From Pseudoxanthomonas sp. (GTDB lineage: Bacteria > Pseudomonadota > Gammaproteobacteria > Xanthomonadales > Xanthomonadaceae): a stretch of DNA of 64,000 nt. Position numbers and translations under genes: made by a program. Within the stretch, counting starts at the first letter, position 1. Every line of letters begins with the position of its first letter. The DNA lies in the NCBI RefSeq assembly GCF_027498035.1, contig NZ_CP114978.1, forward strand, positions 806,001 to 870,000, given 5' to 3'. The notes under the pieces were generated by a model. That model was not told where the DNA came from. It searched no databases and saw nothing but the letters and a program-made list of their open reading frames with translations. Below, piece by piece: positions 1-7,443 of this stretch.

Positions 1-225
1 AAATTCCACGCATGCATGTACTGATTCCCGCCGCGTGCTGGACGGTGGCCGAACGCAACGGACACCTCCTTCGATCTGCATATGGGGATAAACATTGCGA
101 ATAAGGAATCGGCCACTGCAGTCGCCCCGTCGAATCCGTTCGCTCCTAAAGTTGACTGGCAGGACAGCCTGAAGGAGGACGCCTCCCAGGTGCGCGATGC
201 CCTCCTTCAATCACCAGCGATCCGA

Positions 226-1212
226 ATGATCTCCATGCGCTCCCGCACCCTCGTCCTGATGATCGCCGCCTCGTCCCTGCCCGCCCATGCGCAGTATCGG
301 GACGAGGCAAAACCCGATGGCATCACCGCACGTTCCGAGCAGCTTTGGCTTGGCCAGCCCTACACGGGACAGGTGGTCGCGACGCCACGCGGCGCCGATG
401 GCCATCCTTCGCTCAGCGGCACCTGGCAGTTACTGCACGAGGACGGAAAGCCCGACGGCAACCTCGGCAAGGATCTCCCGCACTTCGCCCTGCCGTACAC
501 CGCACAAGGGCGCGAACAGCTGGCGGCCAACGACAAGGTCGTTGACCCTGAAGCGCGCTGCATCATCACCGGCATTCCACGCGCACTGACCGGCGTGCTT
601 CCGTTCGAGATCATCCATACGCCCAAACGCCTGGCGACGCTTCATCAGCTCGGTTGGCATCGCTGGGTCTGGCTGGACGGACGGCCGCTGGCCCAGGATC
701 CCGATCCGCGCTTCAGCGGCAACGGCGTCGGGCATTGGGAAGGCAACACCCTGGTGATCCAGTCCAACGCCTTCCACGACAGCAGCGACGGCAACGCATG
801 GCTGGACGACAACGGCAACCCAATCAGCAGCAAGGCGCTCCTGACCGAGCGCTGGACCCGGCCTGACCGCAACCACCTCACGCTCGAACTGAACTACAGC
901 GACCCGGTCTACTACAGCGCGCCGGTGCGCTATACGCGCCACTTCGTGCTGAGCGCGCAGGAACACCTGCGCGAGTTTTCCTGCGAGTGGAACAGCTGGT
1001 GGGTGACCAACAACCTCGAGCCAGGGCCCGGAAGGATCGGTGCCAATGGCAATCGCGGCTTTGGCCCTGACAACCAGATCGTGCCGGACTACCCACTGGG
1101 TTCGGTGCTGGACGATTCGCGCGGCACCGACTACTGGCTCTACAGGAAGAACAAGCCCAAGCCTTCCGACCTGCCCCCAACGCCAGCCAACGCTCCGGTG
1201 CGCACCCAGTGA
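226..1212 (+). CDS. Secreted protein of unknown function, paralogue of the next gene
   Basis: The frame is open from an ATG at 82, but the first convincing start is ATG 226 (or 235): residues 1-23 form a signal peptide ending in PAHAQ, so a periplasmic product of about 328 aa is predicted. I see no known catalytic domain. Recognisable blocks are GHPSLSGTWQL, a PYTAQGREQL stretch, DPEARCIITGIPR, GHWEGNTLVIQSN, LTERWTRPDRNHLTLEL and GNRGFGPD near the C terminus. The same blocks recur in the gene at 1224, so the two are tandem paralogues. It resembles a group of uncharacterised secreted proteins with a P-[DS]-LSG-[FT]-W motif found in other bacteria; that family link is from memory. Function is not known. 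There is no clear ribosome binding site before either candidate start. Confidence 0.75.
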   Translation: MISMRSRTLVLMIAASSLPAHAQYRDEAKPDGITARSEQLWLGQPYTGQVVATPRGADGHPSLSGTWQLLHEDGKPDGNLGKDLPHFALPYTAQGREQLAANDKVVDPEARCIITGIPRALTGVLPFEIIHTPKRLATLHQLGWHRWVWLDGRPLAQDPDPRFSGNGVGHWEGNTLVIQSNAFHDSSDGNAWLDDNGNPISSKALLTERWTRPDRNHLTLELNYSDPVYYSAPVRYTRHFVLSAQEHLREFSCEWNSWWVTNNLEPGPGRIGANGNRGFGPDNQIVPDYPLGSVLDDSRGTDYWLYRKNKPKPSDLPPTPANAPVRTQ

Positions 1213-1223
1213 ACGGATCCACC

Positions 1224-2138
1224 ATGTCCCAACGCACCCGCATCCGCATCAAGCGCGGCCTCGCCACGGCAGTGCTGCTTGCCCTCGCCGTCCAGCTGCA
1301 CGCGCAGACCAAGGACCCAAGCGGACGGGCGACGCCTGCCGATGCCTCCGATGAAGACCTGTTCAAGCCACTGGACTACAAGGGACCACCGCTGCCATCG
1401 CCGCGGCTCGCCAACGGCAAGCCCGACCTGAGTGGCTTCTGGCAGGGCCAGCGCACGCCCGGCGTGCCTGGCGGCAACCACGGCAAGGACCAGCCCGGTT
1501 TCATCCTGCCCTATAGCGAAACCGGCAAGCGCGCCCTGATCCACAGCCAGAACCACCAGCGCGACCCGGAAGCCATCTGCCTGCCCGGTGGCATTCCACG
1601 TCACAACGCCAGCGGCCTGCCGTTCGAGGTCCTCAGTACCCCGGAGACCTTCGCCACGTTCTACCACTACACCACGCGACGGGTCGCCAGCATCGGACCC
1701 AGGCGCGCGTTACCGGCCAACCCGACGCCCACCTACTTCGGCACCAACGTGGCCTACTGGGACGGTGACACGCTGGTGATCGAGACCAGCGGCCTGCGCG
1801 ACTCGTCCATCGACCAGGTCTGGCTCGACGAGAACGGCAACCCGACCAGCAACCAGACCCGGGTGACCGAACGCTGGACGCGCCCGGACTATCACCACCT
1901 GACCCTGGTCGAGACGGTCGACGATCCGAAGTACTACCGCGAACCCTTCCAGTTCACCCGGACCTGGAACTACGCAGGCGATGGCCGTGGCCTGGGCGAA
2001 TACGCGTGCAACGAGAACAACCTCGATGCCGATCATCTCGGACCCGGCGCTGGCGTGATCGGGCCGGACGGCAATCGCGGCTTCGGCTACGACGTGCCGC
2101 TGCCGGAAAACCCGCCAGGCCCGGAAGCCTACGAATAG
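1224..2138 (+). CDS. Secreted protein of unknown function, second copy of the tandem pair
   Basis: It begins 11 bases after the preceding gene and is probably co-transcribed. ATG 1224 is preferred because residues 1-28 then form a signal peptide (RIRIKRG, hydrophobic core, LHAQ cleavage site); a GTG at 1209 overlaps the upstream stop and is the alternative. The mature protein carries GKPDLSGFWQG, DQPGFILPYSETGKR, DPEAICLPGGIPR, AYWDGDTLVIETSG, VTERWTRPDYHHLTLVE and GNRGFGYD, matching the first copy block by block. This argues for duplication and divergence. About 304 aa. No enzyme family is recognised; a periplasmic binding or enzymatic role is only a guess. Confidence 0.8.
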   Translation: MSQRTRIRIKRGLATAVLLALAVQLHAQTKDPSGRATPADASDEDLFKPLDYKGPPLPSPRLANGKPDLSGFWQGQRTPGVPGGNHGKDQPGFILPYSETGKRALIHSQNHQRDPEAICLPGGIPRHNASGLPFEVLSTPETFATFYHYTTRRVASIGPRRALPANPTPTYFGTNVAYWDGDTLVIETSGLRDSSIDQVWLDENGNPTSNQTRVTERWTRPDYHHLTLVETVDDPKYYREPFQFTRTWNYAGDGRGLGEYACNENNLDADHLGPGAGVIGPDGNRGFGYDVPLPENPPGPEAYE

Positions 2139-2159
2139 GGAGAAGGTTCGCCCTCTCCC
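2138..2159 (+). terminator. Weak hairpin between convergent genes
   Basis: GGGAGA pairs with TCTCCC, extended by two G-C pairs past one mismatch, around a TTCG loop. It sits at the stop codon of the secreted-protein pair. There is no T-run after it, so intrinsic termination is uncertain. Confidence 0.3.
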
Positions 2160-2326
2160 CGACGCCCGGCATGCCGCCTGTACAACGCAGGGCCGCAACA
2201 CTGACTTCCCGCAATGCCCGGGGCAGCAATCGCGTGCCGCGGACCTGGCATCGGCTGCACGAGGATTCCGCGTATCTCCCAGCGGCCTGCCGAACGGGCG
2301 CGGCCAATGCCGACCGGCTAAGGCAG

Positions 2327-2800
2327 CTAGAGCAGTCCGACCACGCGCCCTGCCGCGGCGGTGGAGATCCAGAGCAGCGCCGTCACGGCGGCGACCACCT
2401 TGGCGCCAACGCGTGGAGTGGCCTGGGCGCGCGCGAGGCGGTGGACGAGGTGCTGCAGGACCAGCGCGGTCAACAGCAATGCCGCCTTCGCGCGAAAGGC
2501 CGGGTTGACGTAGTACTTCAACGGATCGGCAATCAGCAGCCAGCCACCGCTCAGGACCACGATTGCCAGTCCGCTCCACAACCACGGACGCAACTCGCCG
2601 ACCACCTGGGCCGGCGTTGCACTGCGTACGCCGATCCCCAGCACGCGCAGGTCAGTCAGCAGCGCCGTTCCGCCCAGCAAGGCGATGCCCGCCAGGTGCG
2701 CGGCCATGAAGCCGCCGAAAAAAAGGTAATGGGCTTCGTTGAATGTCTGGCTGATCGCCGTGTGCGACAGCCATTCGAACAAGGCATGCGGTGAGGCCAT
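2327..2800 (-). CDS. Small integral membrane protein, DUF6644-like
   Basis: The start at 2800 (MASPHALFEWLSHTAISQ) gives 157 aa, and the gene begins 8 bases after the stop of the similar upstream gene. Four hydrophobic segments are visible (about residues 25-50, 68-90, 103-122 and 133-155), so this is an inner-membrane protein. The layout matches its neighbour at 2809: an N-terminal amphipathic helix with LSHT, a conserved region after the first membrane span (TDLRVLGIG), and a small C-terminal span. I assign both to the uncharacterised DUF6644-type group with moderate confidence. Conserved His residues (SHT, EAHYLF, AAHLAG, LVHRL) could bind haem or metal, but this is inference. Confidence 0.7.
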   Translation of the reverse strand: MASPHALFEWLSHTAISQTFNEAHYLFFGGFMAAHLAGIALLGGTALLTDLRVLGIGVRSATPAQVVGELRPWLWSGLAIVVLSGGWLLIADPLKYYVNPAFRAKAALLLTALVLQHLVHRLARAQATPRVGAKVVAAVTALLWISTAAAGRVVGLL

Positions 2801-2808
2801 TGGCGCGC

Positions 2809-3315
2809 TCAGAAAATGAAGGCGATCATGCGGCCGCTGACAATCACGCCCAGCCACAGGGTCAGCGAGGTCGCACCCGCGATCCGTGCCTGCCAGGGCG
2901 GCGCACGACGCGCATCCCACGCCACGCGATGGCGGCGTTGCAGCAGGTGCCAGGCCACCAGGTTCACACCTGCCAGGACCAGCAGCACCAGCTTGGCCAG
3001 CAAGGCAGGATTGGTATAGATCCGCGAGGCCTGCGGCAGGAACAGCAGCACGCCGGAACTGAAGGTCAACAGCGCACCGATCCAGCTGAAGGGCAGCACC
3101 TGCGCACTCAAGCGTGAAATGGGCAGCTGTGGAAATGCGAGGCCCAGCAACCGCAAGTCCACAACGGCGACGCTGCCGACCATCAGCAGCAGCGACAGCA
3201 CATGCAGCACATCCAGCGCCGGGAACAGATACAGCGATTCGCGCAGGTACTGGCTGACAGGCAGGTCGTACAGCCTTTCGAAGAAAGCCTGCAACTGCGG
3301 ACTTGGATCGGGCAT
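2809..3315 (-). CDS. Small integral membrane protein, DUF6644-like paralogue
   Basis: The ATG at 3315 gives 168 aa. Upstream in-frame codons lie over the preceding gene's tail and encode Arg/Pro-rich sequence, so they were excluded. Four membrane spans are predicted, with ESLYLFPALDVLHVLSL, VDLRLLGLAFPQLP, the LPFSWIGALLTFSSGVLLF span and a C-terminal span near SGRMIAFIF. The order of elements parallels the protein at 2327, so the two are paralogues and could form a heterodimer in the membrane. It is the middle gene of a three-gene operon (16 bases after the DUF6152-like gene, 8 bases before the next). Function unknown. Confidence 0.7.
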   Translation of the reverse strand: MPDPSPQLQAFFERLYDLPVSQYLRESLYLFPALDVLHVLSLLLMVGSVAVVDLRLLGLAFPQLPISRLSAQVLPFSWIGALLTFSSGVLLFLPQASRIYTNPALLAKLVLLVLAGVNLVAWHLLQRRHRVAWDARRAPPWQARIAGATSLTLWLGVIVSGRMIAFIF

Positions 3316-3331
3316 GGCGACGTTCGCCGGG

Positions 3332-3778
3332 TCAGGACCTGGCAGCGGCGGGCGCCGGCTCCTGGCCCTTGCCCTTGTCACCCGGGCCGCCGTCGCCGGG
3401 CGTGCCGCCGTTGATCACCCGTCCGTCCGGCAGGGTCACCAGGCGTCCATCCACCAGGCGCACGCCGGGCTTCTTGGTCAGGTAGCCATCCACGATCAGG
3501 GTGTCGCCGATCTTCAGGTCGCCCTGCTTGAAGCCCCGTCGCGAAAGCGCGCCAGGTCCGGCGCCTTCCACCGCCCAGTTGCTGACCTCGCCCTTCGAAT
3601 TGACCACGTCCAGGTGGAAGTAACTATGCGGATTGGTCCACTCGATCTTGGTCAGCTTGCCCTTCAGGCGCACCGGCTTGTTGGCATCGTAGAGCGCGGC
3701 GAAGGAATGGTGCGCCTGCGCGCTGGCCGCAAGGATCGTCAACGCCAACAGGCCGGAACGCAGCAGACGCTTCTTCAT
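3332..3778 (-). CDS. DUF6152-like periplasmic protein
   Basis: 148 aa starting MKKRLLRSG, with a signal peptide cleaved around SAQA/HHSF. The mature protein begins with a His pair, followed by the hallmark KIEWTNPHSYFHLDV and a small beta-rich domain (roughly residues 25-115) containing WAVEGAGPGALSRRGFK and GDTLIVDGYLTKK. These features fit the DUF6152 group, small periplasmic beta-barrel/OB-like proteins of unknown role. The C-terminal tail is Gly/Pro-rich (GDGGPGDKGKGQEP) and probably disordered. It is the first gene of an operon with two DUF6644-like membrane proteins. The exposed N-terminal His pair and NPH motif suggest metal binding, which is inference. Confidence 0.75.
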   Translation of the reverse strand: MKKRLLRSGLLALTILAASAQAHHSFAALYDANKPVRLKGKLTKIEWTNPHSYFHLDVVNSKGEVSNWAVEGAGPGALSRRGFKQGDLKIGDTLIVDGYLTKKPGVRLVDGRLVTLPDGRVINGGTPGDGGPGDKGKGQEPAPAAARS

Positions 3779-3947
3779 GTGCAATCACGCTAGGGACGAG
3801 CCCGCATCGTAAGCAGTGACTGCCGTACCCAACTAATGACGGAAAGTTTCCGGGACATGCCACCGCATCCCGTTGTAGCCCTGGAATACCTGGCCAACAC
3901 TTTCGACAGGAATTCTTCTTGCCTTGATCGGGCCCGGAGCGAGCGTC

Positions 3948-4568
3948 TTGCGCCACAACCACCGTCTCACCGCCTTGCTGGGCATGGCCATGATCGCGTT
4001 CACCGCGTGCAGCGCGCACGGCCCAGCGCCATCGGTTGCATCCGACCATCCTGCTCCCGCACTCGCCGCACCGCCGGTCGAGGCGCTGGTCACCTTGCAG
4101 GACCTGATGCTCAACGAGGTCGATGCATCGGCGGACGCGATCTGGGACGCAACCGGCAGCATCACCACCAGCGCGGGCACCATCGACCGCAGGCCGCGCA
4201 CCGATGCGGACTGGGACGCCCTGAGACGTCACGCGATCGTGCTGCTTGAATCCACCAACCTGCTCGTCATCCCGGATCGCAAGGTCACCGATGCACCCTT
4301 CCCGTCCGACGGGCCCGGTGTGTTCAGTTCGGCCCAGATCCAGCAGCAGATCGACGCAAACCGCAGCGAGTTCAACGGGCTCGCCCTGGGCCTGCGCCAG
4401 GTCGCGCGCGCGCAGTTGGAAGCCATCGACCGCCGCGATGTCGACGCGCTGCTCCAACTCGGCGACGCGATGGATACGGCCTGCGAAGCCTGCCATCGCG
4501 TCAACTGGTATCCCAATGAAGTCGTCCCGGCGCTGCCACGGGATCCGCCGCCACCGGCCTCGACCTGA
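3948..4568 (+). CDS. Lipoprotein with a C-terminal c-type haem motif
   Basis: No ATG gives a sensible leader. TTG 3948 yields RHNHRLTALLG, a hydrophobic stretch and the lipobox FTAC, so a lipid-anchored periplasmic protein of about 206 aa is predicted; TTG 3924 is the alternative. The single CEACH motif sits only about 28 residues from the C terminus, as in cytochrome c'-type four-helix haem proteins, and the helical body (residues about 45-175) fits that. It is divergent from the DUF6152-like operon across a 169-base gap. It may transfer electrons for a periplasmic enzyme; the partner is unknown. The short Pro-rich tail (DPPPPAST) is unusual but short. Confidence 0.7.
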   Translation: MRHNHRLTALLGMAMIAFTACSAHGPAPSVASDHPAPALAAPPVEALVTLQDLMLNEVDASADAIWDATGSITTSAGTIDRRPRTDADWDALRRHAIVLLESTNLLVIPDRKVTDAPFPSDGPGVFSSAQIQQQIDANRSEFNGLALGLRQVARAQLEAIDRRDVDALLQLGDAMDTACEACHRVNWYPNEVVPALPRDPPPPAST

Positions 4569-4646
4569 GCTTCCCTGGCCACCAACGAAATGCCCCACCG
4601 GTTACTGGAGCGGCTGCGCTCCGGACCGCCAGCGATCCGTACGGGA

Positions 4647-5534
4647 TCAGCCTGCGTAGGCTAAGAGTCCCTCGGCCAGGGCATCGAACGTGACACGGCA
4701 GGCCGCGTTGTTCCGCAGCCCCTCATGCATGGTGATCCAGGTTTCCAGCTGGATTGAAAACTGATCCGCCAAGACGCGCACCAGGGCCGGATCACGCGCG
4801 GCGACCAACGCCTGGCACGCACCGATCCCGGCGCCACTCCTGATCAGCGCCAGCTGGGCGACGTTACTGTCGGTCCGCAGTGAAAAAAGCTCGCGACCGA
4901 AACCGCGGACCGACTGCTCCACCTTGCGGATGAACGCCGACGCCTGGTCGTAGCCGATGACCGCGTGGTCGGCCAGCGCATTGATCGAAGCTGGCGTGCC
5001 ATGGCGTTCGAGATAACGCGCATGGGCAAACAATCCGACGTCGATCACGCCCACCCGGCGGGCGATCAGTTGCAGCTGATCGGGCTGCACCATGCGCACG
5101 GCGATGTCCGCTTCGCGACGCAGCAGATCCTGCACCCGGTCGGTCAGCACCAGTTCGACCTTCAATTCCGGATACCGCGCACGCAGCTGCGTGATGATCG
5201 GTGGCAAGACCTCCACGCAGATGACATCGCTGGCCGAAACACGGACCACGCCCTGTACCGCCTGCCCGCCGCTTGATGCGGCGCGCTCCAGGGATGCGGC
5301 GGTATGGTCCATCGCTTCTGCATGCGCGCGCAGGGAAAGCGCCACCGCGGTCGGCATCAGGCCCACCTGTGAGCGCGTGAAAAGCACCACGCCCAGCGCC
5401 TGTTCCAACGCGGCGATATGCCTGCCAACGGTGGGTTGGGTGATGCCCAGTGCGCGCGCGGCCCCGGACAATGTCCCTGCTTCCAGCACGCCCAGGAAGG
5501 AGCGGTAGAGTTCCCAGCGAATCGTCGAGGCCAT
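4647..5534 (-). CDS. LysR-family transcriptional regulator
   Basis: 295 aa. An N-terminal winged helix-turn-helix (GAARALGITQPTVGRHIA, residues about 23-40) is followed by a periplasmic-binding-protein-like effector domain (from about residue 90). The N terminus (MASTIRWELYRSFLGVLEAG) is complete. It lies divergently from the NAD-dependent epimerase gene at 5625 with 90 bases between starts, the usual arrangement for a LysR protein that controls its neighbour. The inducer cannot be told from sequence. Confidence 0.93.
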   Translation of the reverse strand: MASTIRWELYRSFLGVLEAGTLSGAARALGITQPTVGRHIAALEQALGVVLFTRSQVGLMPTAVALSLRAHAEAMDHTAASLERAASSGGQAVQGVVRVSASDVICVEVLPPIITQLRARYPELKVELVLTDRVQDLLRREADIAVRMVQPDQLQLIARRVGVIDVGLFAHARYLERHGTPASINALADHAVIGYDQASAFIRKVEQSVRGFGRELFSLRTDSNVAQLALIRSGAGIGACQALVAARDPALVRVLADQFSIQLETWITMHEGLRNNAACRVTFDALAEGLLAYAG

Positions 5535-5624
5535 GCGGAAATGTATAGCCGCTACACCATGCCCGGCAATTCCTTTCGGATTGCGCCGCGCCCACGATGG
5601 ACTTCAATGACGAAGGAGATCGCG

Positions 5625-6620
5625 ATGGCAACGCAAGACACGGCACTGGTGCTCGGCGCCACAGGTGGCATTGGCGGGGAAGTCGCCCGACAGTTGGTCG
5701 ATGCAGGATGGACGGTACGTGCACTCAGCCGCCGACATGTCCCGGTGGGGGATGACACACCAGGCATCAGCTGGATCACCGGCGATGCCTTGAACAGGCA
5801 CGAGGTCATGGCTGCAGCCGAAGGTTGCAGCGTCATCGTGCATGCGGTGAATCCACCGGGCTATCGCCGCTGGGCGTCGCTGGTGCTGCCGATGCTGGAC
5901 AACAGCATCGAAGCGGCCATCGCCCAGGGCGCGACGCTGGTACTTCCGGGTACGACCTACAACTTCGGCCCCGATGCCTTCCCCGTATTGACCGAGGATT
6001 CGCCCCAGCACCCCCTCACCCGCAAGGGCGCCATCCGGGTCGAACTGGAGCGGCGACTGTTCGATGCCACCGGCAGTGGTGCGCGCGTCATCATCGTGCG
6101 TGCCGGCGATTTCTTTGGGCCCAGGGCGGGCAACAACTGGTTCTCGCAAGGACTGGTCAAGCCCGGGAAACCCGTCGGGAAAATCATCTATCCAGGCGCC
6201 CCGGGGATCGGTCACCAATGGGGTTACCTACCGGACGTGGCGCGCACCATGGTCGAACTGCTCGCGCGCAGGGAAGCACTTGGTCCGTTTTCGTGCTTCC
6301 ACATGGCCGGCCACTGGGACGGCGATGGCACCGCACTGACCGGCGCGATCTGCCGCGCCGTCCATCGCCACGCGGGCCGCCCAGCACGCGTGGTGGGGCT
6401 TCCCTGGTGGCTGCTAACCCTGGCTTCGCCCTTCGTGGAAACCTTCCGTGAAATGCGCGAGATGCGCTATCTGTGGCAGACCCCGATCCGGATGGACAAC
6501 GCGAAACTGGTGGCTACGCTGGGCTACGAACCGCACACGCCAATTGACGAAGCCGTCGTGGCGACGCTGGTGGGGATTGGCGCACTCGATCCGATGCCCG
6601 CAGCACCGGGCCTGGCCTGA
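5625..6620 (+). CDS. NAD(P)-dependent epimerase/dehydratase-type SDR
   Basis: ATG 5625 is chosen because AAGGAG lies at 5613-5618, six bases upstream; an ATG at 5607 would give MTKEIA in front. 331 aa. The Rossmann nucleotide motif GATGGIGG is at residues 11-18, and the extended-SDR fold continues with VIVHAVNPPGYRRW and PGTTYNFGP in the region of the active site, where a canonical YxxxK is not obvious. This places it with the atypical NAD(P)-binding epimerase/NmrA-like group. It is probably controlled by the divergent LysR gene. The substrate is not known. Confidence 0.85.
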   Translation: MATQDTALVLGATGGIGGEVARQLVDAGWTVRALSRRHVPVGDDTPGISWITGDALNRHEVMAAAEGCSVIVHAVNPPGYRRWASLVLPMLDNSIEAAIAQGATLVLPGTTYNFGPDAFPVLTEDSPQHPLTRKGAIRVELERRLFDATGSGARVIIVRAGDFFGPRAGNNWFSQGLVKPGKPVGKIIYPGAPGIGHQWGYLPDVARTMVELLARREALGPFSCFHMAGHWDGDGTALTGAICRAVHRHAGRPARVVGLPWWLLTLASPFVETFREMREMRYLWQTPIRMDNAKLVATLGYEPHTPIDEAVVATLVGIGALDPMPAAPGLA

Positions 6621-6671
6621 TATCGCAGCCTTGTGGAAGGTGGCGTCCCGGTCGCAGGACGCCGCCATTGC

Positions 6672-7424
6672 CTATGGTTCAACCGACCATTCGACCGCGG
6701 CATCGAACAACTTGAGCCCATCCGGGCTCAGGCTGGAGAACGTGTCGTTGTCCAGGAACAGCGCGACCCGGCGCGCCGGTGCGACGAAGTCGTAATCCAT
6801 CGTCGCGCCCTTCTCGTAGGCGAATACCACCGCCTTGTCGGGTTCACCCGGCAGCGTGGCGATCACCGTCGCTGCACGTGCCGGCACGCCCCAACCCATC
6901 ATCACGTCACGCGGGTACACATAGGTCTTGCCGTTGGGCACGCCGCCGGCCAGCGCATGCGGTGCGTTGATGATGCGGATGTAGTGCTCCTTCTCCACCT
7001 CGCCGTAATCCACGCCCTTCCTGCGGCCGGTCAGGCGCAGCGAATCCATCAGGTCGTTTTCCCAGGTCAGCAGCGGCACCTTGGTGTCCTTGAAGGCGGT
7101 GTCGGCCATCTCGCGCGACTGCACCACCGAAGACAGCACCACCAGGTCGTAGCCGGCCGCCCGCGTCGGGTCCACGGTCTGGTCGACGAAGGTCACCTTG
7201 AAACCCAGGGCTTCCAGGTGCGCGGCCACGATCCTGTCGGCGGCCAGGCCCTGTTGCTGGATCTGCCGATGGCGCTCATTGGCACCGGGCACTTCATCCA
7301 GCCGGGTGACGTAGAACACGCGTTTGCCGGCGTGCGCGGCCGGTTCGGCCCGGGCCGAACCGAACGAAAGCAGCAGCGACAACACCATCGCAAACTGCAC
7401 GGCGGCTCTGGTCACACGTTGCAT
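6672..7424 (-). CDS. Periplasmic ThuA-like protein linked to TonB receptor
   Basis: ATG 7424 is preferred since GGAG lies nine bases upstream; two earlier in-frame ATGs overlap the end of the receptor gene or its stop. 250 aa with a signal peptide (residues 1-27, ending SARA). The mature part has an alpha/beta fold with the pattern of ThuA/glutamine-amidotransferase-like proteins: VFYVTRLDE, AHLEALGFKVTFVDQ, YDLVVLSSVV, VPLLTWEND and a C-terminal VALFLDNDTF. It follows the TonB receptor by 19 bases on the same strand, so it is likely co-regulated with it. A role in handling an imported ligand is inference; I cannot name a substrate. Confidence 0.6.
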   Translation of the reverse strand: MQRVTRAAVQFAMVLSLLLSFGSARAEPAAHAGKRVFYVTRLDEVPGANERHRQIQQQGLAADRIVAAHLEALGFKVTFVDQTVDPTRAAGYDLVVLSSVVQSREMADTAFKDTKVPLLTWENDLMDSLRLTGRRKGVDYGEVEKEHYIRIINAPHALAGGVPNGKTYVYPRDVMMGWGVPARAATVIATLPGEPDKAVVFAYEKGATMDYDFVAPARRVALFLDNDTFSSLSPDGLKLFDAAVEWSVEP

Positions 7425-7443
7425 TGCAGGAAGCTCCATCGGG

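Noticed and set aside
82..225. Upstream extension of the first gene from ATG 82
   Set aside because: The signal peptide begins only at 226; the extra 48 residues have no leader features and would bury it.
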